A stretch of DNA of 9,047 bases from an uncultured Verrucomicrobiota bacterium (GTDB lineage Bacteria > Verrucomicrobiota > Kiritimatiellia > RFP12 > UBA1067), in NCBI GenBank assembly GCA_945487985.1, contig CALYTX010000036.1, positions 1-9,047 on the forward strand, in the 5' to 3' direction. The position numbers and the translations under genes were made by a program. The notes beneath the pieces are model-generated. The model worked only from the letters and a program-made list of their open reading frames with translations, made no database searches and was not told where the DNA came from. Of the stretch, positions 1 to 6,198 are shown piece after piece (position 1 is the first letter of the stretch; each line of letters begins with the position of its first letter).

Positions 1-2324
1 ATTACCTTTGCAATATCCACGGTATTTATCTCGTTGACGAAGCCAATGTCGAATCGCATGGTTACAGATACGGGGTCGATTCGCTGTCCCACCAGCCCAG
101 CTGGCGCAAGGCTACCGTCGCGCGCAACCTGGCTATGGTCGAGCGCAACAAGAACCATCCCTGCGTTGTAATCTGGAGTTATGGCAACGAGGCGGGCCCA
201 GGCGAGAACTTTGCCGCCTGTCGCGACGCGATCAAGGCACGCGATACTACGCGACCGACGCACTACGAGCGCGACTGGTCGGTCGCCGACATGGAAGGGT
301 GTCAGTATCCAGGAGTTGCCTGGTGTTGGTCCAAGGCGGCCGACAGCAAGGCTGGCAAGCCGTTCTACATTTCCGAGTACGCTCACAATATGGCCAACGC
401 GATGGGCAATCTGAAGGATTATCAGGATGCTATCGAGTCGTCGGATGTAATACTCGGGGCGACCATCTGGGATTGGGTCGATCAGGGACTCTGGAAAGTG
501 AAGCCCGACGGCACGCGGATTCTCGCCTACGGCGGTGATTTCGGCGACGAACCCAACGATGGGCTGTTCGTCATGAATGGGTGCGTGCTTTCCGACCGTA
601 CGCCAGAGCCGGGCTACTGGGAAATCAAGCATGTCTACCAGAATTGGTCGGTCAAGGCCACCAATCATTTTCAGCGTCTTGTCGTGAAAAACAAGAACTA
701 CTTCGTCGATTCTTCGGGTGTCGGACTGCGGTGGGTCGTACTCCGAGATGGCGCGAAGTTCGCCGCTGGCGAGTTTGAACTGCGCTCGCTCAAACCACAG
801 CAGGAAGCCTTCTACGACATGCCTGCGGCCGTGCTCGCAGCCGGCAAGGGCGACAGCTCGGTGTCGGTGCGGTTCAGTTTCTGCAAAGATGGCGCCGAGA
901 TCGCCAGTGACCAAGTCGATGTGCGCGCCGGTCGCGAGTCGCGTCCCCTCGGCGGTTCTGACGCGCGCTTCGGCGCGGCGTCCAAGGTCGCCTATGCCGA
1001 GGATGGCAAGACGATGACCTTTGCCGCCAAGGACCTTGAAATCGTCTTTAGCAAAGGGACGGCTTTGCCCATTTCGGTCAAGAAGCGCGGATTGTTCTCG
1101 AAAGCGGAACTGCTAAAATCGCCGTTCCGGATAGAGGCCTTTCGCGCACCTTCGTCCAATGAGACGGGTCCTGCGCGCGCCTGGTGCAACCATGGTTTCG
1201 ATTCGCTGCGCGGCAATGTTCGAGAAGTCTCAGCGGTCAGCGAAACCTGCGGTGCGCTTTATTTTACTACTCTTTCCGAATGGCGGGGCGAGACAAAGCT
1301 GCTCAAACCCGTGGTGTTCCATGTGGCTGCGCGCTGGACGGTTTATGGCAACGGCACGGTCGCTTGCGTTTCGAAGATCCGTCCGCTCGGACCGAAGTGC
1401 GATCTGCCGCGGATTGGCTATGCCTTCGAGCTTGCTGAACTCGATCCGCAGGTGGAATGGTTTGGCCGCGGACCTTTCGAGAACTATCCCGACCGCAAAT
1501 CTGGCGCCTTCGCTGGGCATTACCGTTTGCGGGCGAGCGAGTTTTTCTTTCCCTATGCGCACAATGAAGATTGCGGCAACCGCGAGGATACGGTGGCTTT
1601 TTGCGCAGGCGGGCTTTTCGTGCGCACGCTCGGCGCACCGTTTGCGTTTTCGGTCAATCCGTATTCGCCCGCCCAGTTGCTTGCTTGCAGCCATCCGGCG
1701 GAGTTGCCGCCAAGCGACCGTACCTATGTCGGCGTTTACGCGGCCACACGCGGGCTTGGAGGCGCCAGTTGCGGGCCCGGTCCCATGGAGCGTGACATTA
1801 TCCGCACCGATCGCGATTATGATTTGTCCTTTACGCTGGCGTTCTCGGGAAGGCTTACGGCTCAGGTGCCGGATTCGACCGCGCTGCCAGCGCTGCCTGA
1901 GCGTGCGCTCGCTGGGGGTGAGAGGGTTGTCGCCTGCTCGAGCCGCGAGCCAGGGGAAGGCGAGGCCGAGCATCTTGTGGACGGGGACTTGTCGACCATC
2001 TGGCATACGCAATACGGTACGACAATGGGCAATTTCCCTCATTCGGTATCAGTCGAACTTGAGCGGGAAACACTCTTGAAAGGGCTTGTTTTTTACGGCC
2101 GCCAGCACGGCGAGAACGGGCGGGTAAAGGATTTCCGGGTCGAGACGTCGATTGACGGCGAGAAGTGGCATCTACAGGCTGAAGGCTCGCTCACGAACGG
2201 TCCCCATGCCCAGGCGGTGGAATTCAAAACTCCTGTCCGAGCGCGCTATTACCGCTTTACCGCGCTCAACAACCATCATGGCAACGATTTCGCCTCGATG
2301 GCAGAAATCGAGCCTATCAAGTGA
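1..2324 (+). CDS. GH2 beta-galactosidase-like glycoside hydrolase with C-terminal F5/8 type C domain (5' end missing)
   Basis: This is the C-terminal 773 residues of a LacZ-type family 2 glycoside hydrolase, a retaining enzyme that cleaves beta-galactosides or related glycans. The gene is open from the window edge; the first full codon is at nt 3. In window residue numbers, DEANVESHG (12-20) matches the LacZ metal/active-site segment around E416/H418. WSYGNEAG carries the acid/base Glu at residue 63 (nt 189-191), and SEYAH carries the nucleophile Glu at residue 125 (nt 375-377). IWDWVDQGLW closes the TIM barrel. A Bgal_small_N-type beta-sandwich follows (FRAPSSNETG, then VEWFGRGPFENYPDRKSG near nt 1455-1505). 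From about nt 1905 to the stop lies an F5/8 type C (CBM32-like) module with LVDGDLSTIWHT and a terminal RYYRFTALN strand, which probably binds carbohydrate. The N-terminus is absent, so secretion cannot be judged. The exact substrate is unknown, and GH2 beta-glucuronidase or mannosidase activity is less likely given the LacZ-like small domain. glnS begins 7 nt after the stop. Confidence 0.94.
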   Translation, partial: YLCNIHGIYLVDEANVESHGYRYGVDSLSHQPSWRKATVARNLAMVERNKNHPCVVIWSYGNEAGPGENFAACRDAIKARDTTRPTHYERDWSVADMEGCQYPGVAWCWSKAADSKAGKPFYISEYAHNMANAMGNLKDYQDAIESSDVILGATIWDWVDQGLWKVKPDGTRILAYGGDFGDEPNDGLFVMNGCVLSDRTPEPGYWEIKHVYQNWSVKATNHFQRLVVKNKNYFVDSSGVGLRWVVLRDGAKFAAGEFELRSLKPQQEAFYDMPAAVLAAGKGDSSVSVRFSFCKDGAEIASDQVDVRAGRESRPLGGSDARFGAASKVAYAEDGKTMTFAAKDLEIVFSKGTALPISVKKRGLFSKAELLKSPFRIEAFRAPSSNETGPARAWCNHGFDSLRGNVREVSAVSETCGALYFTTLSEWRGETKLLKPVVFHVAARWTVYGNGTVACVSKIRPLGPKCDLPRIGYAFELAELDPQVEWFGRGPFENYPDRKSGAFAGHYRLRASEFFFPYAHNEDCGNREDTVAFCAGGLFVRTLGAPFAFSVNPYSPAQLLACSHPAELPPSDRTYVGVYAATRGLGGASCGPGPMERDIIRTDRDYDLSFTLAFSGRLTAQVPDSTALPALPERALAGGERVVACSSREPGEGEAEHLVDGDLSTIWHTQYGTTMGNFPHSVSVELERETLLKGLVFYGRQHGENGRVKDFRVETSIDGEKWHLQAEGSLTNGPHAQAVEFKTPVRARYYRFTALNNHHGNDFASMAEIEPIK

Positions 2325-2331
2325 TTAAACA

Positions 2332-4044
2332 ATGAACCAATCAGATACATCGCGGCATTTTCTCCGCCAGTGGATCGAAAAAGATGTCCTCGCCGGCAAG
2401 ACGGGCGGCAAGGTGGTTACCCGTTTCCCGCCTGAACCCAATGGCTACATTCACATCGGTCACGCGAAGGCCGTGTTTGTAGACTTCGGCATGGCCGAGC
2501 TCTTCGGCGGCGAGTGCCACTTGCGGTTGGACGATACCAATCCGGCCAAGGAGTCCGATGAATACGCCGAGAACATCAAGAAAGATATCGCCTGGTTAGG
2601 CTACCGCTGGTCGGGAGAGGGTGATGCGGGAGAGAGTGGCTTTTACAATGCGTCGAACATGTTCGACAAGATGTATGAAATCGCCGAGAATCTCATCAAG
2701 GCGGGTAAAGCTTATTGCTGCAATCTCACACAAGAGCAGTGGAAGGAATATCGCGGCGTTCCCGAACGTCCCGGGAAGCCTTCGCCCGGGCGCGAGACGA
2801 GCGTCGAACGCAATCTTGAGATTTTCCGGGATATGAAGGCCGGTAAATACGCCGACGGGGAATGGTGTCTGCGAGCCAAGATCGATATGGCTTCGCCCAA
2901 CATCCATTTCCGCGATCCCGTCCTTTACCGTATTCGCCACGTCTCGCACTATCATCTTGGCGATAAGTGGTGCATTTATCCAATGTACGACTTCGCCCAT
3001 CCGATCGAGGATGCGCTTGAAGGGGTCACCCATTCAATGTGCACGCTCGAGTTCGAGGTGCACCGTCCGCTCTACGATTGGGTCGTCGACCGGCTTGACG
3101 AGATGGGTATGCTGCGCGTGCGCGGCGGTGTGAAAATCCGTCCCGAACAGCGCGAATTCGCGCGGCTGAACATTACCTACACGGTAATGTCGAAGCGTCT
3201 TTTGCTTCAGTTGGTAAGCGAAGGCCATGTCGCGGGATGGGACGACCCGCGCATGCCGACCGTGTGCGGCATGCGCCGGCGCGGCTACACGCCGGGCGCG
3301 ATTCGCGAGTTTTGCGAACGGGTTGGCATTTCTAAGATGGAGTCGGAGTCGGATCCGGCGCTTCTCGAGTGGTGTGTGCGCGAGGAACTAAACGCTACCG
3401 CGCCGCGGCGGATGGCGGTTCTCGATCCGGTGAAGGTTGTAATCGACAATTTCGAAGGCGTGCGCGAAGTGCAATTGCCTAATAACCCGCTCGATCCGGA
3501 TGGGGGGATGCGGAAAATTCCCTTTGGGCGCGAGATTTGGATTGATCGCGCCGATTTTATGGAAGAAGCCGACAAAAAATTCTTCCGTATGACGGTTGGC
3601 GGCGAGGTCCGCCTGCGCGGAGCCTGCATCTTTAAGTGCACCGGCTGCCTCAAGGATGAAACCGGACGCGTGGTCGAGATTCATGGCGTCTGGGATGAGA
3701 ACTCGTGGGGTGGGAGCGCGCCAGATGGGCGCAAGGTGAAAGGGACTATTCATTGGGTTGATGTCGCTACCGGGGTCAAGGCTCAGTTCCGGCTGTATGA
3801 GCGGCTTTTTACCGAGAAAGATCCGCTCAAGGACGGTCCGGCCGAATTCCTCAAATATCTCAACCCAGATTCGCTCAAGACAGTCTCGGGCTATGTCGAG
3901 CCGCTGCTCGCCGCCGCCCGGCCTTCGGAGCGCTTCCAGTTTGAACGCACGGGCTATTTCGTCGCCGATGAATATGATATGAAGGGTGATTGCCTGGTGT
4001 TCAACCGCACAGTCACACTAAAAGATTCCTACAAGCCAGCGTGA
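2332..4044 (+). CDS. glnS: Glutaminyl-tRNA synthetase (GlnRS)
   Basis: GlnRS charges tRNA-Gln with glutamine in an ATP-dependent reaction in the cytoplasm. The 570-residue product is slightly longer than E. coli GlnS (554). Class I signatures are PPEPNGYIHIGHAKA with the HIGH motif at residues 41-44 and VMSKR, the KMSKS-loop equivalent, at 286-289. The block GVTHSMCTLEFEVHRPLYDW (231-250) and the paired C-terminal anticodon-binding beta-barrels (EIWIDRADFMEEA, GRKVKGTIHWVD, FERTGYFVADE, VFNRTVTLKDS) are those of GlnRS, not bacterial GluRS. A CTGC pair sits in the distal barrel (FKCTGC), where E. coli has no cysteines. The ATG at 2332 gives an N-terminus that aligns with the family (SRHFLRQWIEKD). 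Only a weak purine stretch precedes it, so translation may depend on readthrough from the GH2 gene 7 nt upstream. Its stop codon overlaps the next gene's start. A tRNA-Gln(UUG) gene lies about 1.4 kb downstream. Confidence 0.97.
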   Translation: MNQSDTSRHFLRQWIEKDVLAGKTGGKVVTRFPPEPNGYIHIGHAKAVFVDFGMAELFGGECHLRLDDTNPAKESDEYAENIKKDIAWLGYRWSGEGDAGESGFYNASNMFDKMYEIAENLIKAGKAYCCNLTQEQWKEYRGVPERPGKPSPGRETSVERNLEIFRDMKAGKYADGEWCLRAKIDMASPNIHFRDPVLYRIRHVSHYHLGDKWCIYPMYDFAHPIEDALEGVTHSMCTLEFEVHRPLYDWVVDRLDEMGMLRVRGGVKIRPEQREFARLNITYTVMSKRLLLQLVSEGHVAGWDDPRMPTVCGMRRRGYTPGAIREFCERVGISKMESESDPALLEWCVREELNATAPRRMAVLDPVKVVIDNFEGVREVQLPNNPLDPDGGMRKIPFGREIWIDRADFMEEADKKFFRMTVGGEVRLRGACIFKCTGCLKDETGRVVEIHGVWDENSWGGSAPDGRKVKGTIHWVDVATGVKAQFRLYERLFTEKDPLKDGPAEFLKYLNPDSLKTVSGYVEPLLAAARPSERFQFERTGYFVADEYDMKGDCLVFNRTVTLKDSYKPA

Positions 4045-5258
4045 GAAGAGTTGTTGTAACAGGAATGGGGGCGGTGAGCGCGCTCGGCAACACGTCCGAC
4101 GCGATTCTCCGGCGGCTTTACAAGTTCGAGAATGCAGTTGCGGCGATCGAGGAGCTCAAAGAGTTCAAGGGGTTGAATACCCACCTTGGAGCCAAGCTCG
4201 TCTTTGCGCATCCGGCGCATTGGACGCGCAAAACGACGCGGACGATGGGAACGGTCGCACAATATGCGCTGTGCGCGAGCGAAACTGCAGTTGCGGACGC
4301 CGCGCTTAATCCTGCCGATTTGGAATCTGGGCGTTGCGGCGTGGCCTATGGTAGCTGTTCCGGCTCGATTGATGCCCATTTGGATTTGTTTTCGATGTTC
4401 TTCGATCATGAGCTGAAAAATGTAACCTCAAGTACCTATATAAAGCTCATGCCGCAGACTTGTGCTTGCAACCTGTCTATCCATTTTAAGACGCGCGGAC
4501 GGCTTGTTCCTACTGACACGGCTTGCACTTCGGGATCGCTTGCTGTAGGCCAGGCGTACGAACTGGTCAAATACGGTTTGCAGGACCTCGTCATTGCCGG
4601 TGGCGCCGAGGAGTTTTCGCCTAGTCAATTGGCGATTTTCGATACGCTCTACGCGACTTCGCTGAAGAACGACAGGCCAAAGCTCACGCCGCGCCCTTAC
4701 GATGCTGACCGTGACGGCCTGGTAATCGGAGAAGGGGCGGCCACATTAATTGTGGAGGATTACGAACATGCCAAAGCGCGCGGCGCGAAAATCTATGCTG
4801 AAATCGTCGGTTTCTGCGAGAATACCGATGGAGTGCACGCCACTAATCCCAACGCCCAGACCATGGCCGAGTGTTTGCGTGGCGCGATAGCCGACGCGAA
4901 GATTGACGCGCGGGCGATTGGCTATGTGAGTGGACACGGAACGGCTACTAAAGCCGGCGATATCGCCGAGACTTTCGCCACTCGCGCGGCGCTTGGATTC
5001 CCAGCGCCGATTTCATCGCTTAAATCCTATACCGGTCATACACTTGGCGCATGCGGAGCACTGGAGGCGATGGTTAGCATCCTTTGCATGCGCGAGGGTT
5101 GGTTCCATCCGACTCTCAACTTGTCTAATCCCGATCCGGAGTGTGCTCAGCTTGATTATATTGTAGGCGAAGGCAGGAAGATAGACGCTGATTACATTAT
5201 GTCGAACAACTTTGCCTTCGGTGGCGTCAATACCGCGCTCGTATTCAAGCGAATCTGA
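4041..5258 (+). CDS. Beta-ketoacyl-ACP synthase (KAS I/II family, aryl-polyene-type resemblance)
   Basis: This 405-residue decarboxylating condensing enzyme elongates acyl-ACP with malonyl-ACP. The GTG start at 4041 gives the classic N-terminus (M)RRVVVTGMGAVSALG; an in-frame ATG at 3990 would add 17 unrelated residues. The catalytic triad is complete: Cys162 in DTACTSGS (codon 4524-4526), His299 in SGHGTATKAGD and His333 in LKSYTGHTLGACGALEA, with Lys328 also present. DRDGLVIGEGAATLIVED and the terminal MSNNFAFGGVNTALVF are further thiolase-fold hallmarks. From memory of the family, the KSY-GHTLGACGALEA and MSNNFAFGG forms, and the TYIKLMPQTCACNL stretch, resemble ketosynthases of aryl-polyene/xanthomonadin-like clusters more than housekeeping FabF. 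That assignment is inference; plain FabF/FabB is the alternative. No acyl carrier protein, ketoreductase or dehydratase is visible nearby. The start overlaps the glnS stop as GTGA without a clear Shine-Dalgarno, suggesting translational coupling. Confidence 0.9.
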   Translation: MRRVVVTGMGAVSALGNTSDAILRRLYKFENAVAAIEELKEFKGLNTHLGAKLVFAHPAHWTRKTTRTMGTVAQYALCASETAVADAALNPADLESGRCGVAYGSCSGSIDAHLDLFSMFFDHELKNVTSSTYIKLMPQTCACNLSIHFKTRGRLVPTDTACTSGSLAVGQAYELVKYGLQDLVIAGGAEEFSPSQLAIFDTLYATSLKNDRPKLTPRPYDADRDGLVIGEGAATLIVEDYEHAKARGAKIYAEIVGFCENTDGVHATNPNAQTMAECLRGAIADAKIDARAIGYVSGHGTATKAGDIAETFATRAALGFPAPISSLKSYTGHTLGACGALEAMVSILCMREGWFHPTLNLSNPDPECAQLDYIVGEGRKIDADYIMSNNFAFGGVNTALVFKRI

Positions 5259-5266
5259 AGCGCTAA

Positions 5267-5342
5267 TGGTAGGCGGTGCCGGGCACGATCCGACGACATC
5301 TTCCGTGTAAAGGAAGCACTCTACCAACTGAGTTAACCGCCC
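5267..5342 (-). tRNA. trnV: tRNA-Val (anticodon UAC), CCA encoded
   Basis: On the - strand a 76-nt cloverleaf can be drawn. The acceptor is GGGCGGU (5342-5336) paired with ACCGCCU (5277-5271), with one terminal G-U. The D stem is ACUC/GAGU. The anticodon stem is CUUCC/GGAAG around loop UUUACAC, with anticodon UAC at 5309-5307. The variable loop is AUGUC and the T stem is GUCGG/CCGGC, followed by discriminator A and encoded CCA (5269-5267). The body matches the common bacterial tRNA-Val(UAC). The T loop, however, reads AUCGUGC where UUCGAGU or similar is expected, so positions 54 and 58 are both changed. The 3' end lies 8 nt from the ketosynthase stop, and the two genes converge. All stems are intact, so it is probably functional, but a decayed copy cannot be excluded. 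Confidence 0.85.
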
Positions 5343-5348
5343 ACGATA

Positions 5349-5362
5349 GCCGCATTAGCGGC
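5349..5362 (-). other. Small perfect hairpin in the tRNA-Val leader
   Basis: GCCGC-ATTA-GCGGC is a perfect 5-bp stem with a 4-nt loop. It lies between the tRNA-Val promoter and the mature tRNA 5' end, 6 nt upstream of the acceptor stem. In the - strand transcript it would form a leader hairpin that could guide processing. Read from the + strand it is followed by ATGTTTAAC and could act as a weak stop for ketosynthase transcription. It has no real U tract, so the role is open. Confidence 0.4.
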
Positions 5363-5374
5363 ATGTTTAACGGT

Positions 5375-5404
5375 ATTATACCAAATCTGCTTCACGAGAC
5401 GCAA
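5375..5404 (-). promoter_or_regulatory. Sigma-70-type extended -10 promoter for tRNA-Val
   Basis: On the - strand TGG-TATAAT gives a perfect -10 (5380-5375) with the extended TGn element. A weak -35, TTGCGT (5404-5399), lies 18 nt upstream. Transcription would start near 5368, leaving a leader of about 26 nt before the mature tRNA. Confidence 0.7.
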
Positions 5405-5430
5405 CGGCATGATGACTGATAGGCTGATTT

Positions 5431-5440
5431 TTGGTATAAT
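5431..5440 (+). promoter_or_regulatory. Extended -10 promoter for tRNA-Gln
   Basis: TTGG-TATAAT provides a perfect -10 hexamer (5435-5440) with the TGn extension. No good -35 hexamer is seen at 16-18 nt spacing, so recognition probably rests on the extended -10. The start would fall near 5447, about 14 nt before the mature tRNA-Gln. Confidence 0.7.
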
Positions 5441-5460
5441 GTTCCCCAACTTCTTTTAGT

Positions 5461-5534
5461 TGTCCCTTCGTATAGCGGTAGTACACGGGTTTTTGATACC
5501 CAGAGCGGTGGTTCGACTCCACCAGGGACAACCA
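5461..5534 (+). tRNA. trnQ: tRNA-Gln (anticodon UUG), CCA encoded
   Basis: This is a 74-nt cloverleaf. The acceptor UGUCCCU/AGGGACA (5461-5467/5524-5530) is fully paired with a U1-A72 first pair, as is usual for bacterial tRNA-Gln. The D stem is GUAU/GUAC around a short AGCGGUA loop. The anticodon loop is UUUUGAU with anticodon UUG at 5493-5495, reading CAA. The T arm is canonical (GGUGG, UUCGACU, CCACC). Discriminator A73 is followed by encoded CCA (5532-5534). The outermost anticodon-stem pair 27-43 is a C-A mismatch. This tRNA is the substrate of the GlnRS encoded about 1.4 kb upstream; the discriminator is A, whereas E. coli GlnRS prefers G73. Confidence 0.95.
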
Positions 5535-5671
5535 TCCTTTTCCTGTTTTCCGCCAATGCGCTGCAGATTCTTGCGCTATTGATTCGCGGCGATTCCGTGT
5601 ATGCCGGCGCGAGGATTTCAAACTGCGCGCTTTCGATTTGCCCGATTCATCGGATACAAGAGAGCAAGATT

Positions 5672-5704
5672 GTAAACTTACGTTTTTTGTAAAGAACTTA
5701 CAAA
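5672..5704. promoter_or_regulatory. Paired GTAA/TTAC inverted repeats, candidate activator site for the glnK promoter
   Basis: Two dyads follow each other: GTAA-AC-TTAC (5672-5681) and TTTGTAA-AGAAC-TTACAAA (5686-5704, 7-bp perfect arms). They lie roughly 65-100 bp upstream of the predicted sigma-54 transcription start. That is where a bacterial enhancer-binding protein, or a repressor, could bind. The motif does not resemble the enteric NtrC site (GCAC...GTGC), so the regulator is unknown. Confidence 0.45.
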
Positions 5705-5744
5705 GAGTTGGATGAAGATTGGCTGGCGGACGCCAAAACAGGCA

Positions 5745-5760
5745 TGGCACGCTATTTGCT
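5745..5760 (+). promoter_or_regulatory. Sigma-54 (-24/-12) promoter of glnK-amtB
   Basis: TGGCAC-GCTAT-TTGCT matches the RpoN consensus TGGCAC-N5-TTGCW. The invariant GG (5746-5747) and GC (5758-5759) are separated by exactly 10 nt. Transcription would start near 5770, giving a leader of about 40 nt before glnK. Sigma-54 control is classical for glnK-amtB operons and implies an ATP-dependent enhancer-binding activator and induction under nitrogen limitation. The activator is not in this window. Confidence 0.88.
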
Positions 5761-5809
5761 AATGTGCGGTGTCGTCGTAGCAACGACGAGTAACATAAGG
5801 AACGAAACG

Positions 5810-6151
5810 ATGAAATTGATTATAGCCTACATTCAGCCGGAGCGACTTAATGCCGTGAAGCAGGCCTTGTACGCCCGCGAGGTTTACAAGATGTCTGTAT
5901 CCAATGCGTTGGGATGCGGCCAGCAAAAAGGTTACCAACACATGTATCGCGGCGCTATTGAAGAGGTTACGCTGTTGAAGAAGGTTCGTTTGGCGATTGC
6001 CGTCAACGACGAATTTGTGCAAAAGACAGTCGAGGGCATCGTCGAAGGCGCGCGGACTGGCGAGATTGGCGACGGCAAAATCTTCGTTTTGCCCATGGAT
6101 GATTGCATTCGCATTCGCACGGGTGAGCGCGGACCAGAAGCCGTTGGCTGA
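5810..6151 (+). CDS. glnK: P-II family nitrogen regulatory protein (GlnK-type)
   Basis: This is a 113-residue trimeric signal protein that binds ATP/ADP and 2-oxoglutarate and typically plugs the AmtB channel when nitrogen is plentiful. The start at 5810 gives MKLIIAYIQPERL, which aligns with residue 1 of E. coli GlnB, and AAGGA about 9 nt upstream is the ribosome binding site. Residues Gln39 and Lys58, the TGEIGDGKIFV signature (83-93) and RIRTGE (101-106), which form the nucleotide and 2-oxoglutarate sites, are all present. In the T loop Tyr46 is kept (HMYRGA), but position 51, uridylylated in proteobacteria, is Glu. GlnD-type uridylylation at Tyr51 is therefore impossible. The gene lies 47 nt before amtB and downstream of a sigma-54 promoter, which supports the GlnK label over GlnB. 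Confidence 0.95.
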   Translation: MKLIIAYIQPERLNAVKQALYAREVYKMSVSNALGCGQQKGYQHMYRGAIEEVTLLKKVRLAIAVNDEFVQKTVEGIVEGARTGEIGDGKIFVLPMDDCIRIRTGERGPEAVG

Positions 6152-6198
6152 AATTAGGGCACAATTACCGGGAAAAGTCTTATCAAAGAGGAATCAAA

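Larger units (their letters stand above)
5375..5440. repeat. Inverted repeat formed by two divergent tRNA promoters
   Basis: The left arm ATTATACCAAATC (5375-5387) and the right arm GATTTTTGGTATAAT (5426-5440) are reverse complements except for two extra T residues in the right arm. Each arm contains the -10 region of one tRNA gene, separated by 38 nt. The symmetry extends beyond the bare -10 hexamer, through the extended -10 and several upstream bases. Confidence 0.75.

Noticed and set aside
1159..2079. A 306-codon + frame and a 270-codon - frame overlapping the GH2 gene
   Set aside because: Both are fully inside the GH2 coding region, are Arg/Ser-rich and show no domain; the GH2 frame carries all the recognised motifs.
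3990..4040. ATG at 3990 as the ketosynthase start
   Set aside because: It would add 17 unrelated residues inside glnS; the GTG at 4041 gives the canonical RRVVVTGMG N-terminus.
5550..5591. A bulged stem-loop after tRNA-Gln as a terminator
   Set aside because: AATGCGC/GCGCTATT pairs only with a bulge and a large loop and has no following T run. The T-rich stretch right after the tRNA CCA is not preceded by a separate hairpin.
5708..5809. An upstream in-frame ATG extending the P-II protein by 34 residues
   Set aside because: The extension would overlap the sigma-54 promoter, has no homology to P-II proteins, and the ATG at 5810 has a ribosome binding site and matches the family N-terminus.
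6144..6163. A possible second sigma-54 promoter between glnK and amtB (TTGGCTGAAATTAGGGCA)
   Set aside because: The spacing between GG and GC is 11 nt instead of 10, and the T-rich block before GC is missing.
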